The notes beneath the pieces were generated by a model. The model searched no databases and had not been told where the DNA came from. It worked only from the letters and a program-made list of their open reading frames with translations. A stretch of 64,000 bases of DNA from Sequoia sempervirens. Lineage: Eukaryota; Streptophyta; Pinopsida; Cupressales; Cupressaceae. Shown here piece by piece: positions 23,509 through 35,783 of the stretch (positions are counted from its first letter, which is position 1; each line of letters starts with the position of its first letter). Location: NCBI GenBank assembly GCA_007258455.2, contig VDFB02270651.1, forward strand, positions 486,573,151 through 486,637,150. Reading direction: 5' to 3'. A program made the position numbers and the translations under genes.

Positions 23509-24111
23509 TTGGTTCCATCTAAGTACGTGAACATAGTCTCATTCAAGTGTATTCATCCCACTAAGAATGCGAGTGAAATACCTAACATAACTTTTACCTT
23601 GCATGATTTTCCACTAAATAAGGAGTCTTCCCCATTTTACGTCCCTGTCCGAATTAATGGAAATGTAGTGACTAGTGTCATGGTCAATCAGACAATTCAA
23701 TTGAGTGTGATGAAAAAGGAAACCTTATTCATAAATAGCTTACATAAGTAGAAATATGAAGAGTCGTAGGCCACTCTTCGTACTCATGATGGAATTTCTA
23801 TTGCCCCTATGGGAACTATTTCTTTGTTAGTCTTCATGGGACCTAAGGCTATAGATGTGATAATTTTTGTGATTCCAGAATCCAACCTATTCAAAGTTAG
23901 GTTAGGCATTCCATGGCTAGCCTCTATGAAAGGTGTTTCCTTTGTATTCCACAAGTGCTTGAAATTCCCCCATGAGGGTGTTGTGCATGTGGTTCATGAT
24001 ACTAGCTACAAACCACTGGTGTCACATGAGGGCTTCTCTTTGGATCACTTTTTGCCTACTCGATCAGATGTCTCCCTCAAAGGAAATATTTTTGTACTGA
24101 GCTTATGTTAA
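23509..24111 (+). pseudogene. Retroviral-type aspartic protease, degenerate
   Basis: The protease would cut the Gag-Pol polyprotein. The segment continues the gag frame. It has FYVPVRINGNVVTSVMVNQ, where the strand before the active site is recognisable but the D[ST]G triad is lost. A later block, LGIPWLASMKGVSF..FHKCLKFPHEG, aligns with LGRPWIHAMKAVPS..HQCLKFPYNG of the 18-kb element. One stop (23749-23751) splits it. Loss of the catalytic Asp means no activity even if translated. Confidence 0.7.
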
Positions 24112-24130
24112 ATATAAGGTTGGGGGCTTA

Positions 24131-25560
24131 GTGTTGAAGGTTAGTTTTCCTGTGTCTCCCTATGTTGTTTCCATGAAGGAATCTATAATAATGCAACATT
24201 GTGTTGTTTCTTTTGCCCCATCAAAGGGGAAGGAGAAGCTTGCTCACTCTTTAGAGCCTTCTCCTTCTACATATTCTTATTTTCCTACTTCTACTTCCTC
24301 ACCCATGGTGGCATCCTTGGATCTCGCTCTTGTGCCTTGCATGGGGAATGTGATGGTGCCCACATGGTGGAAGGAAAAGTTTTAGGATTTTTAGTTGCAT
24401 GTTCTTCCCATGGTTCTTTGACCCATTGTATATGGCAAGGGGAAGCATTCTCATGGGTTTGTTCTTATGTCTCAGCCTTTGTGACCTCTAACTATTCTTG
24501 CACCTATCTCCCAAACAACGAATGGAAGAGGCTCAATTTTGAGGTGCTTGTCTTTGTTTCTCCTCTTGCTGTCATTTTTTCTCCTCTACCTCCTCCTCTC
24601 GATCCTACTTAGGATACCACTCTTCAACTAGAAATGGTTGTGAAGGATGCTCCTATAGTTGAGTAGCATCTTCCAACCTCTTCTCAAGTTGTGTCCTCTA
24701 CCGCTTGTAGCCGACATAACTGGCTTGCAAGTATGTGTAAGAATCAGTGAAAGGCTCAAGGGCACACCACCTTGCATAAGACTGGGGAAGAGATTGTTTC
24801 CTATGCTTTTGTTTCTTCTCTTGCTCCACTTTCTTTTGTTGTTCTTGCTCTAGCTCCCATCACTTATTTTTTTCTTCCAACTCCTTCGACGAGACCTGAT
24901 GATGCTCACCCCAAAAGGGTGTAGGTCTTCATCACTCCCTTTATAGAGCCTCCTCTTTTTATGTCCCCCTCGAACATCCCTCCTTTCTTGCAACTCGTTG
25001 GCATGCCTAATACAAAGGTAGTTTCCTTTGTGGATATGTCTTCTTCTTCCTCCATTTTTGCTTCTTATGTAGGGACCTCGCATCCTCCGTTGAAGCGTAA
25101 GGTGGAGGATGAACTTGTCATTAATGATGATTGTAAGAAGGGTTCCCCTTCTTCGAAAGCTAGTTTTGTCTTGGATTGTACCATCCTTGTGATGGAGGTA
25201 TGAACCCCTTCCCTAGATTTTTTCACTACCCCTTTTGTTGAGGCCAACAGTAACCCTTGGGTATCTTGTCTTTCTCCTACGAAGTTGACATAGGGAAATC
25301 TTGAGAAGTGCATGTTCACCTGAGTGGATGATATCTTGGATCTTTCCCCATTTTTTGTGAAATCAATGACCTTTACTTCACAAGAACTGGATGAAGAAGA
25401 ACTTGAGGGGCCTTCTTCCTTGGCTCTTGTTGCAGGTGAGTCGAAGGGTACTTCCCTTGCAATGTCGCCCTTGTAGGCTCATCCTCCCTCCCTTTATAAT
25501 GATCTAGATTGGGAGCAGGAAGACCTACTAGTCGATGAGGACTAGGGTGGTACCTCTTCT
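24131..25560 (+). pseudogene. Ser/Pro-rich tail region after protease, no polymerase
   Basis: Open stretches in shifting frames encode Ser, Pro, Phe and Thr-rich peptides and end with an acidic DWEQEDLLVDED block just before a TAG at about 25540. No reverse transcriptase, RNase H or integrase motif follows. In the 18-kb element the equivalent position holds a Ser/Asp-rich linker with a G-patch leading to the polymerase. Here the coding sequence seems simply to end. This is either a deletion or a gag-protease-only, trans-mobilised element. Confidence 0.5.
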
Positions 25561-26035
25561 ACATCTATAAATTAGATTTGTTTGTGTTTTTTTGTTCCCC
25601 ATGGATGCTTTTCTTTTTATATACATGATCTTGCCTGGAGGACCCTTGCTACTTCTAAGTACTTGGATATAGGTGCAAAAATATGACATACATTTCTTCT
25701 ATGTGTCGTAATATTATTTTTTTATATTGGGGATGATGCAAAGCATTGGGGGAATTTAGGCATTCTTTCGTGTTGACCCTTGATTCTTATTTTGCTTTGT
25801 CTTCATGTGTCATTCTTCATGTTTTGAGAAATTTGGGGATTGATGATAGTTCATATAGATACTACATTATATCTATCTAGATTTATATCTATGGATAGTT
25901 ATAACCTTGAATTCTCAAAAACCCATATCTCTTGATTTCTTTATCTTTGTTTGTTTGCTTCTTGATGTTGTGGTTTCAATGTGTTGTCCCTTGTGTGTGT
26001 GACAACATACCATGGATACATCTCACTATGTGTTG
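25561..26035. other. Non-coding tail after the gag-protease element
   Basis: Contains GCATTGGGGGAATTTAGG near 25750, a purine-rich tract that could be its polypurine tract. The expected LTR (TGTGGAGG...) does not follow. Confidence 0.35.
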
Positions 26036-26475
26036 CTTGCCACAACATCTCTACCTCTCCTTTCTCTTTTTAATATGGCATGTTCTCCTTCACACAACAC
26101 ACATCATTCTAAGGGGGGCTATCATGCTTCTCTAATTTTCAACATGGTGAATTCTTTCAAAAGGATTCCTTGGTGTCAAGTTTCTTTACAATAAATTCCT
26201 TGACAAGAGAATCCCTTGTTAAAAATCTCTCATTTTTCTATAATGATTTACTCCCCTTGCCACAACATATCTACCTCTCCTTTCTCTTCTTAGGATGCCA
26301 TGTGCTCCTTTGCACAATACACATCATCCTAAGAGGGGGCTATCATGCTTCTCTAATTTTGGTGAATTATTTCAAAAGGATTCCTTGGTGTCAAATTTAT
26401 TTATAGTGAATTCCTTGAAAAAAGACTCCCTTGTTGAAAATATCTCATTTTTCTAAAATGATTTACTCTCTCAAA
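26036..26475. repeat. Tandem duplication, 220-bp unit, two copies
   Basis: CTTGCCACAACAT.TCTACC starts at 26036 and again at 26256. Both copies contain CTAAG.GGGGGCTATCATGC, CTTCTCTAATTTT and TCAAAAGGATTCCTTGGTG. Identity is about 85 percent by eye with small indels. Confidence 0.8.
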
Positions 26476-27103
26476 ATAGACTCCCTGATGAAATTTTGTT
26501 TTGAAAAGGATCATGTAAGTAGATTAGTCTAAAAATTTCCTTTTGAAAAAGGAGTATTCTTTCTAATGAAAGAATCTAAAAAGATTCCTTTGAAAAAGGA
26601 GATTTTTTTCTAATGGATTACTTGACAAAAGATCTTTCAAAATGATTCCTTGGTGATAGAATAACTTGCAGAAAATTGTATGTATTTAAAATGATCCGTT
26701 CTTTCAAAAGGGCCCCTTGGTGTCTTGATATCTTGAAGGGTTCCCTACTGAAAGAACCCCTTCCTAAAAATTTCTTTCTAAAAAAAAGATTATTTGATGT
26801 CTTGATATCTTGAGGAGGATTCCTTTGTGTCTTTTATCTAATATTCAATATTGTGTGTCTTGGTTTATGATGCCTTATATCTTGGCATCTAGCTTAGGAG
26901 TAGCCTAACTAGACCCATCTTTTCTGTGACTATCCTACAATGCAGTTTGCAGCAACCACAGGCATATCTATTTGATTAATGTGTATCTTGTGTCTTATAT
27001 TATCATATTGTGTCTTTTTATGCCAACTTGTGTCAAAATTTTGTCTATTATGATTATCTTTTTCACCTAACATGTTAGTCTATAGCTTAACATGTTTGCA
27101 GTG
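26476..27103. other. Degenerate short-repeat sequence
   Basis: Variants of TTTCAAAAGGATTCCTTGGTG, TTGAAAAAGGAGA and CTTGATATCTTGA recur irregularly up to about 26830, extending the pattern of the 220-bp duplication. No coding is supported. Confidence 0.5.
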
Positions 27104-27108
27104 AGATT
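27104..27108. other. Left target-site duplication AGATT
   Basis: AGATT precedes the LTR at 27109 and is repeated right after the LTR ending at 47648, so the outer element integrated here. Confidence 0.9.
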
Positions 27109-27425
27109 TGTTAGAAACCAAGATCATACATGCAAACTAGAAAATACCTTCCATAAAGAGAAAAATAGAAACAATAGAGCAATTTGCATGAAGATGTGCA
27201 AATGAATAATATTCAAGAATTGAGTAAATACAAGAGATTAATTACTTTATAAAAGCAATGTATGCTTAACCCTAAAAGGAAACCCTAGTTTACACACTTA
27301 ATAATTAATAAATAATTAATTATTAATGTGCCTAAGTTTAGCTTAAGTAACTAAAGTGATAAGTGACTTAATTAATTAACCAATATTATTAAATTAATTA
27401 AGTGAAATAACTTATTACTCTAACA
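27109..27425 (-). repeat. 3' LTR of the small minus-strand element
   Basis: On the minus strand it runs TGTTAGAGTAATAAG...GATTTGGTTTCTAACA-like to a CA end. It matches 47341-47648 along its length, with scattered differences and a deletion of a few bases (the ATAGAAACAATAGAG region). Confidence 0.92.
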
Positions 27426-27437
27426 CCCCCCCTTAAG
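27426..27437 (-). other. Polypurine tract of the small element
   Basis: CTTAAGGGGGGG on the minus strand directly abuts the LTR, the expected start site for second-strand synthesis. Confidence 0.8.
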
Positions 27438-28993
27438 ATGAACTTAGGAAGTAGCTAAAATACTAAATAAAAGATGCATGAAAGAAAATATGGGTCCTGA
27501 AAACAAGGCCTGATCAGGTACCCATGTACAAATGCCATGAATGAGAAAGAGGAGAAAACCTAGTGGGACAAAACCCCCCCTTAATGAGATGACCTGCTAC
27601 AAAGAAGCACTAGAAAAAAACTAGTGAAGTAGCATTGGAATCCTGAATCTAGAAAGCAAGGAAAGATACTTTTGTTTACAAGAAACCATATGAGATTCAC
27701 TGAAGGTCTCAGGTGGAATCATGATAATGCAACAACAGACCTGATGCCGAGGAACACTGGAAATCTCACAAACTAGAACAACCTTGGAATCTATGAAGCA
27801 ACAATAGATGAATAAATGATGCCCCCCATAAGAGGGAATAATATGATGAAAGAATCTAGAAGCTATGTGTATCTCGATGTTGAAGCTAAACTATGACTAA
27901 AACTGATCCATAGGAGCAAGTACCATAAAGATTCTAGAACATTAACCATAAAATGAATGGCCCTCAAATTGAGATGTGACCCAATGTGAATTTGACGTGA
28001 TTCAAGATCATTAACCATAGGCTCTCAATCTAAGATGTGAACCAATGCAGACCAAAATGTGTTAAGCTATGAGCAAGATGTGGCCAAAAGAAACTACATA
28101 ATCCAGATACAACTCACGTGAGTTGTCATCAATATGAGGATGAGATCAAAGTGCATGCAATACAATTACACTCTAATCAAATTATTATGCAATAAACCCC
28201 CCTGATGGAACTTTATATGAGTTCATTTATTACAATACTCCACGATTGTAAAAGGAGAACATGCATAAATGAGAGAGAAAATGCAAACCTAGTGCATAAA
28301 AAAAGAGTGCATGCACAAAAAAAATCCACATCTTCCTCCATGATTAAAAATGACCTCATATATGTGTAGAGCATTGAACCAGCTTTCCAACGCCTATTCA
28401 TTTTCAAAAAATGGAGATCGTATGCAAAAGATATGCCTCCAGGAGCGCGAAAATGATGATCTGACTTTGACTAACAAAAACTACAACATAAAAGAAAACC
28501 AGAAAAAAAAACCTAGACCACTGGATCGAGCTCGGAACCAAATTTATGTCAATATCTCGTTTGCCAAAAACAGACACCGTGGCCAAAAGTTATGAAATTT
28601 TCAAAAAAGTTGAATTTAGCTTACAGGATTCAACGAGTTTTCTAACAAAAACAATTTACTTCTAATTTGATTTTTGCAAAATCTACTCACTGTTTGTACA
28701 CAATAACAAAAACCTAGAAATATTTTGATGCTAAGAACAAAACCGAGAAATCATTTTTTTGATCCAACAAGAAGAAGATAAAAAAATAAAATTAACCTTC
28801 AGCCATTAGAAAAAAGGACAAGTGTCACTTTTTGTACAGAAATTTTCTCTAGATCTGTGCAAGATATGCAAAATCTAAAAGATACCTAGTTGATATTTCG
28901 ACCCTAGCTACAAAACCCAAAAATTATTTTTCCTCCAACTGAGTGGAAGCTAGATTTTTGAAGCAAAAATGAAAAACGGCTCTAATAAAAATG
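27438..28993 (-). other. Internal, non-coding part of the small element
   Basis: No frame above about 80 codons and no retroelement protein motif was seen on either strand. The sequence is interrupted at 28998/47134 by the 18-kb element, and the remaining 200 bases continue at 47139-47340. Confidence 0.7.
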
Positions 28994-28998
28994 GTTTC
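28994..28998. other. Left target-site duplication GTTTC
   Basis: GTTTC lies immediately before TGTAGACACC at 28999 and again immediately after TTACA at 47133, so the inner insertion is intact at both borders. Confidence 0.95.
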
Positions 28999-30255
28999 TG
29001 TAGACACCGAAATATGGTTATTAGCCTGCGACTTCTATATTCTTCATAATTCTTATTCTTCATGGTCATGATTAAATAATGTCAATTATTTAATTAATTC
29101 ATCTGTTATTAATTCATCTATTAATTAAATAATATTAATTATTTAATTAATTCACTTCTTATTCTATCTAATTAATTAAATAAACGCTTCTTATTTAATT
29201 ATCTTACTAATTAACCTTATTCTTCTTGTTAAATTAAATAAATCATTATTTAATTTATTCTTTATCATATTTCAACTATAATTAAATAAAGTCATTATTT
29301 ATTTGATTATTCATTTAAAATCCCCTTCGTCACTTAATTAAATAAATCTTATTTATTTAATTATCCTTCGAATATCGAGTTTTGAATTAAATGAATTATT
29401 TAATTCATTAATTCTATTTTAACACATTCCTCTATATTTTAGATAATTATGTGAGTTATCTAAGTATTCACTTTTACTCGACTCGACATCTAATTTAATC
29501 CTTCAGTCAACTATTGATTTAATGTCTGAGTGGCGTCTTCGAGTTATCTCTTCGTCTAATCATGCAATCGTTAAACTAACTCAATTTAATGCTGCATCGT
29601 ATTAATTAAATATTCTTATTTAATTAATTAAGTGTTGTGCGTGCATTCGAACAGAGAGTTGCTTTAATCGATCTTTATCTTTGTCATGCAAAGATATTTC
29701 TTATGTTTTCGAATGCCGAACTGAAGATTAAATCATTTATTTAATCTTTAATTCTATTTCTGATTCGAATCACTCATGTCAATTCTGTCAGTTATCTGAA
29801 TGCATGACTAATCAGTCAATCTCAATCGTCTGTTAATCTTTCAATCTTGGCCTGTCATTCGAATAATCAAATTTCTATAAATTGATTTGTCATTCTTCAT
29901 TCCAATCTCTCTCTCGCGAATTTGATAACTTTTGGAGAGCACTTTTGTCTTGAATCTTCGATATTTTGCTAATCACTATCTTAGGCTATACTTGCACGAA
30001 TTACTTGAAAATCTGAGGGCAATTATACCATACAAGCGAAATGGAGAAGGGAAATCGAGATAATTCATGGAAATACGTTTGAAGATTGGTGAGATCATTC
30101 TAGTTTTAATTACATTTTTACTTTCCCATGTTCTTTGTTGCTTAACGTATGAATTTGCATGTTAGATTTAGTATTGTATTGCATGTGTGCTTTTAACCTA
30201 CTAATATTCTTGTTGTCTATTGTGCAAAAGGCTTGTTTCATTTTCAGACGTTACA
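28999..30255 (+). repeat. 5' LTR of the 18-kb element, 1257 bp
   Basis: Runs from TGTAGACACCGAAAT to CAGACGTTACA. It is rich in TTAATTAAATAA words. A TATA-like CTATAAATTG lies near 29875 and marks the likely promoter, so transcription should start about 30 bases later. It matches 45877-47133 nearly throughout. A local patch around 29570-29605 is clearly more different than the rest. Confidence 0.95.
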
Positions 30256-30258
30256 TTT

Positions 30259-30277
30259 TGGTGAACCCGACGTGAAG
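30259..30277 (+). other. Primer-binding site of the 18-kb element
   Basis: TGGTGAACCCGACGTGAAG follows the LTR after TTT. The complement should match a tRNA 3' end beginning with CCA; I do not name the tRNA. Decayed versions at the same offset occur at 8964 and 21556. Confidence 0.75.
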
Positions 30278-30329
30278 ACACCATCTTCGCGAATCCGTAG
30301 ATCTTTTAATTTTCGATTTTGCAGATTTT

Positions 30330-30580
30330 TCGTACGGAACGACGCATGTGAAGTTTCTGCACCGCAATTGATTTTATGAACCGCATGTGAAGTTTCTGCA
30401 CCGCAATTGATTTTTCGGAACCGCACGTGAAGTTTTTGAACCGCGATTGAGTTTATGAACCGCATCTGACAGAGAAACGACGCATCTAGAAATTCTTGAA
30501 TCGCAAGTGATATCCCGAGCCGCAACTGAAAAAGAAACGACGCATCTGACTGGTAACAAAACGACGCAATTGACTGGTAA
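30330..30580 (+). repeat. Leader motif array 1: about 12 units with CGCA..TG core
   Basis: Units of about 20 bases share a core such as ACGACGCATCTGA, ACCGCATGTGA or ACCGCAATTGA. The spacers between cores are variable and AT-rich (AAGTTTCTGC, TTTTATGA and similar). The cores are far better conserved than the spacers. The array lies in the untranslated leader, 75-325 bases after the LTR. An antisense open frame across it (30244-30702) reflects the repeat and is not called a gene. Confidence 0.85.
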
Positions 30581-31569
30581 AATTTTATTTCTGCTTTCGG
30601 CAATTTGGAATTTTCAATTGATTTTCGTGTTACTGATATTTGATTTTCAGCGTGTGGCCTTTTGGAGTTAACAAGCTTTTGCAGGACAATTGGCGAAGAC
30701 AAAATTGAAAATTATTAATGATATCTTCTGTAGGACGCTTGTCGAAGACCCTAGTTAAATTTTGAAACAGATTGTTTGGTAGCGTAGCAAATCTCTCATT
30801 TGGTTAAAATTAACAAGTGTCTACTGTGTTTGGTGCGAAAGCACAAATCTGGTTACCCTTACGATTTGGTATATCGAAGTATCCTCTCCCCTTGTGCATC
30901 CGTGCGATCCTGGGTGTAAGAGAAACGGTTACCAACTCTAGAACTTGGGCCTGCTCGGTGGGAAAAAGTACTCACCCCAGAACTGTCGCAGAATGGCACC
31001 ACAACCAGGGACCTAGGTATGCAAAGAAGTTCTTCTTGAAACAAAGAATCAGTTATTGGGCGAGATGGATCCGAAAGGGGACTCGCCATATGGATCACAC
31101 CCCACGAACGGAATGCCCGAATTAAATACCCTTTGTTGTAGAGACCAACCTATTTGTGGCCGTTGCTTGGTATTAGTGCAGGGTACAGTATCATGCCCGA
31201 AGATTACTCACTACTGATCCCCTTGAGTAGAGATAGCGGTTCTTGGGATGTCATTACCCAATGAATTCGGAATTGGTGTGCTTGAAAGACGTTAATGAGC
31301 CGTGGAGGGGAGCCAATGCCACCAAATTCCTAAGCTATCCGCTCTTGAGAAGGAAAGGTGTTCATCACCAATCCGGGGTATAACTGGTGGGCTATACCAA
31401 GTATACAAACCCTAGGCCTTTGGCCTATTAGGATGTGCTTGTCTGTTATCACTTTAAACGTTCTTTGAGTCCAAAATCGAAACTGAAAACACTTTGTCTT
31501 ACGATTGTCTTTGATTGTTAGAATTTGATCATAGAAAACCGGGTCAGTTAAAATTTCATGTTACTGAAA
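30581..31569 (+). other. Leader between the two motif arrays
   Basis: About 1 kb without a supported gene. The part 30870-31255 is conserved in the decayed leader at 9850-10290, which argues for a role in the RNA (packaging, structure or translation), although only two copies can be compared here. A frame of 102 codons (30817-31125) has no recognisable product. Confidence 0.6.
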
Positions 31570-31895
31570 ATTCACAGAGAGTCGCAATTGTTCACCAGAA
31601 ACACGCATCTGATTTTTTGAGTCGCATCTGTTAATTTTGAGTCGCATCTGTAAGTTTTGCGTCGCATCTGTAATTTTTGAGTCGCATTTGTCAGTTTGGC
31701 TCGCAGCTGATTTATATAGGTCGCATCTGGTTGTTTTGAGCCGCATCTGTAATATCTGAATCACATCTGTTTTGGAAACACCGCATGCGTTATATTCTAA
31801 GTCGCATCTGTCAGATTGAGTCGCATCTGGTAATTTTGAGTCGCATCTGTAATTTTGAACCGCAACTATTAAATTTGAAACGCATCTGTCTAATT
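31570..31895 (+). repeat. Leader motif array 2: about 16 units, GAGTCGCATCTG
   Basis: The core GAGTCGCATCTG is repeated with small variants (GCGTCGCATCTG, GAGCCGCATCTG, AACACGCATCTG) at about 20-base spacing, separated by TTAATTTT-like spacers. The core is more uniform than in array 1. It is followed by about 600 bases of leader before gag. Confidence 0.9.
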
Positions 31896-32527
31896 ACCAG
31901 AAAAACCTAAATTCACTGTCACTGTCCAGTTAGCAGGGTTATACCAGTTTCAGTGGTCATCATATAAACAGTCTTTGAAAACAAAAACCTGAAATGATTT
32001 GCTCAATTTTGCATCCTTTAGGTTCATTTAGTTGTTACCATAGTTGTCTTCAGTTAGAGTTAGCTTCATCATAGGGTACATATCACCTTGCATTAGACTT
32101 TTAGAGAGGTCACTTTTACAAACTTTAGGAGTAGTCTACCATCTATACTCTAGAAAGGTCATAGTGTCAACGAAATCTGTCATTGAACCTAGTTTTATCA
32201 TCATATACTTTGTCCTACAGAGAGTCGTCCTAGCTCATCGGTCTAGTTAGGAAACTCAACTTGTCTTTGATCTTCGTCCTATATTGGTTCCTTGACTTAA
32301 CTAAATTGACACTTTGGTTTGACTTTAGGTAGTTGGTCCTTCCACCTTGAGTTTATAGAATTGATCATTTTAGGGTCTCACTTTGGCTTTTTTGCACCTT
32401 TAGGGTCTATACTAGTATCATCATAGGACATGCCTTATTTTGCATAAGAAAACCCCAAAAACATAGAATAGAGTCATATAGTTTCTAGATATAGTTTTGC
32501 ATTTCTCGCATATTGAGCTTGTCTTAC
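31896..32527 (+). other. Leader upstream of gag
   Basis: Non-coding by inspection. It carries several short upstream ATGs, the usual state of long retroelement leaders. Confidence 0.5.
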
Positions 32528-34204
32528 ATGGTTGAAACTAGGTCTAAGAGAAGAGAGAGAGAAAACATGTCGAACCCAAGTGAGTTTATCAACCCATTTT
32601 CTTCAAGACCTCATAAGACTCTATTAGACAAATTTACCACTAGAAACACACAAGGACATGTTACAACAGAAGACATAGAGGCTGCCGCACAAGACCCTGA
32701 GTTTGCCTCTTTTGTAGATGAGTACCTAGCAAACGATCGTCAACGGTTCTTAGGAAAATTGCTAGCTGAAGGTGCTACCTTACCTCTAGGATTTGACATT
32801 AGTACCTTACAAACTCAACCTACACAAGGGACAAATACCACGACTGCTAGTACTACTATACCTCAAGTCAGCGCGACTATGCCATCTAGCACGTCTACAC
32901 AGAGTACAACAGTCCATACGTCCCCATTTGGTACACCTACAATGACATCGGGATTTAGTTTCACTACAGGGGCTTCATCATCTATTCCCTTCGGTCCTAT
33001 TAGCGGGAGTAAAAGACCTAAAACATCAGCCCATACATCTTATGTCGGTGTCACCAGTGCACAATCAACAACCACACCTACTGCTAGCATTATAGGTACC
33101 TTGCCACAGTCGATGGCCATACCTAGTGTTCAGGTCACTAGTACTATACCAAGGATTACACAAACAGGGGGCATTCCCTCCTTCCAATATGGCAATCAAA
33201 ATCCACCTTTCCAGACTAGCAGTCAAAACCAATTTACATCGGTTCCGAATCAGAACCCCTTTTCACAGATTGGTAGTCAGAATCCGTCTACCCAGATTCC
33301 AAGCCAGAACTATTTCACATCGGTTCCGAATCAGAATCCCTTTGTACAGAGTGGTACTCAGAATCCATTTACACAGAATCCAGGACAACATCAATCTATG
33401 TCGATTCCAAACCAGAATACGTTTACCAACATTCTGAATCCAAATCCACCTCAGATGCCAACGTTCAATCGAAACCCATCACGAGACTTTGGATTTCAGA
33501 ATACATACATGGATCCGCATAATCCTTCTAGCACATCTTTGACTCAAGTTGACATCCTACAAACACAAATGCAGGCATTACAAACGCAAATGGATAACAT
33601 GTCAGTGTCAACTAAGAAATCATTTTCACCAAAGGACATATGCCCATTCCCTTTTGATAGATCATTGTACATGACACCTTTCCCTCACGGATATGTCATA
33701 CCAAATCTTCCTAAGTACAATGGCAAACGCAATCCAGTAGAACATATCAGGGAATTTTCTACCATATGCATTGATGTTGCTTACGACCCCACGTACCTTA
33801 TGAGGCTATTTCCACGAAGTCTTGTAGGGGTTGCACTAGAATGGTTTTCGGGTCTAGATTCTGGCATTAGATCATGGGGAGAGCTAGTCGAGAAATTTGT
33901 GGAGCAATTCTCCTTCCACATTCACCATGAGATAAATATAGCAACTTTGTGCCACACCACACAAGACGAAGGTGAAACATTCATTGCTTTCTTCCAGAGA
34001 TGGAGAACTATTTCTAGTAGATGTCTTGTCGAGATACCTGAAAAACAAAAGGTTACAATGTTTCAAGAAAACCTTCATCCAAAACTTAGGAGTAACTTAA
34101 GGGTACATTGCTGCATATCTTTTTCAGAACTAGTGGAAAAGGGGGTGATAATAGAGAAGGATCTCATTGAAAAGGGTGAACTCAAGATGACAACACCCAA
34201 TTGA
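32528..34204 (+). pseudogene. gag: gag of the 18-kb element
   Basis: ATG at 32528 (MVETRSKRRE) is preferred over an in-frame upstream TTG. The first 370 residues are Ser/Thr/Gln/Asn/Pro-rich, with an imperfect repeat built on NQNPF and SQNPF (about residues 220-320). From about residue 375 the retrotransposon gag domain follows: NLPKYNGKRNPVEHI, then LFPRSLVGVALEWFSGL, then WGELVEKFVEQF. Gag forms the particle and binds the genomic RNA. The frame stops at a TGA (34202-34204), but the same frame reopens straight away and runs through the zinc-knuckle-like region and protease to 35779. The TGA therefore looks like a single nonsense mutation, though a natural read-through stop cannot be excluded. 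Confidence 0.9.
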
Positions 34205-35779
34205 AACACAGTCGTACAAAACGCCCCCACCGACAGAAACAGATTCTGGTCTCGCAACAAAAATGTCACCAATGATGGGGTGGTTGATGCTAAAACATTA
34301 CAAGCAATACCCCTCCTCACATTACAAGGACCTCATACTTTTGCTAACATGATTAATGCTGTCAATCAACCTCCCAACATGGTCCAAAACACTCAACGTC
34401 CACCACCAAGGAGATTCCAGAAACGTGAGTTCACTCCCTTAGGGGAACCCATTGAGTCGGTGTTCAAACAGTTGTTACAACACAACCTCATACAACTGCA
34501 GGAACCAAGACAATACGATCCAGGACAGTTTAAACCAACTTGGTGGGATGACAACGCTTTTTGTGATTATCATAGGACTAAGGGACATAACCTACAAAAC
34601 TGTCGACAACTGAAGAACATCATACAGGACCTTGTTGACAAGAGAATCATTGAAGTTAGTGGACAAAAACAAAAGACATCGAACACTGATCATCAAGTCT
34701 TTTCAGACCCACTACATGACCATGGGAAAGGAACTGTCCCCAGTTTGAGTACTAAGACCAATATGTCAGCCAATTATGCGAATATAAAACATGACTATGA
34801 TAGTGGCAAAATCATTCATTGCCTTCGCGCCGCCAAGGACAACATCAATACCATCACTATCAAAGCTAATCCGGAATGTGCGGTCAATACTCGTCGTACT
34901 AAGTTTGTTATCCAAGGCCCTCCATCACAGCAAGCATCACAACCTTCCAAGTTACACTATAACCTACTTGACCAGTTGGGGAAGACCCCAGCCCAAATTT
35001 CAATCTTGGAATTGTTGCGTATCTCCCCCGAGCATCGGTCTATCCTCGATAAGGCTTTACAGAATACCACGGTCCCTAATGACCTTGATGTCAATCGTTT
35101 CCAGGAGATGGTGGGCTACTTGACCAATAATCATCATGCCACATTTTCTGAACAAGACTATGCCACAGATAAGACGAACCACAATGACCCTTTACATCTA
35201 GAAGTCCTTGTTGATGACACCAAAGTTAGACGAGTTTTGGTAGACGGAGGAGCAGGGTTAAATCTATGCACTTTAAAACTAATTAAGGCATTAGGTATTT
35301 CAGAAGCATGCGTAGACACCACCAAGAGTATTGTCATTAAGGCTTATGATGATGAAGAAAGAAAATCAAAGGGGGTGGTAACACTTCCTATCAGAATTGG
35401 TCCTGCGGTAATGGAGACAAAGTTCCAGGTCTTGGATCTCACCCTCCCTTATAACCTTTTGCTAGGTAGACCATGGATTCATGCCATGAAGGCAGTCCCT
35501 TCCACATATCATCAATGCCTTAAATTCCCTTACAATGGCACCGAAATAACTATCGATGGTGATCCTGATCCTTTTCAGTATTGCACTAACCTAAAGGACA
35601 TCCCTCAATGTCAAGTGCCAGTCAACCAAGAGGCCTCATCGTCTAATCCATCTTCTTATGTTGACCCGTCCACGCTCACTCGAACATCTATTGCACCTTC
35701 ACTTCCCACTACTCCTAGGGTTGAGATCCAAGACAAGGGTTGTGGAGAGTATTATATGAAGACTTCCTACTTGTGTTAG
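34205..35779 (+). pseudogene. Gag C-terminus and aspartic protease of the 18-kb element
   Basis: This continues the gag frame after the TGA at 34202. A nucleocapsid-type zinc knuckle is present as CDYHRTKGHNLQNC (about 34561-34602). The protease follows, with catalytic triad region VLVDGGAGLNLC near 35236-35271 and LLGRPWIHAMKAVPS near 35457-35500. The active site reads DGGAG instead of the more common D[ST]GA. That form is seen in plant Tat-like elements and may be functional. The frame ends at 35777-35779, and the polymerase continues in another frame. Whether that shift is natural or a mutation cannot be decided from one copy. Confidence 0.85.
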
Positions 35780-35783
35780 CCAC

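Noticed and set aside
30244..30702. 152-codon minus-strand frame in the leader
   Set aside because: It reads through motif array 1, and the peptide is repetitive (INCGAETSHA-like) only because the DNA is.
31570..31895. CRISPR-like array
   Set aside because: The conserved core is only about 12 bases and variable, spacers are short AT-rich filler of uneven length, there are no cas genes, and the setting is a plant retroelement leader.
34202..34204. Programmed read-through of TGA between gag and protease
   Set aside because: Possible in principle, but the copy has other TGA/TAG mutations of the same kind and no clear read-through context. Left as probable nonsense mutation.
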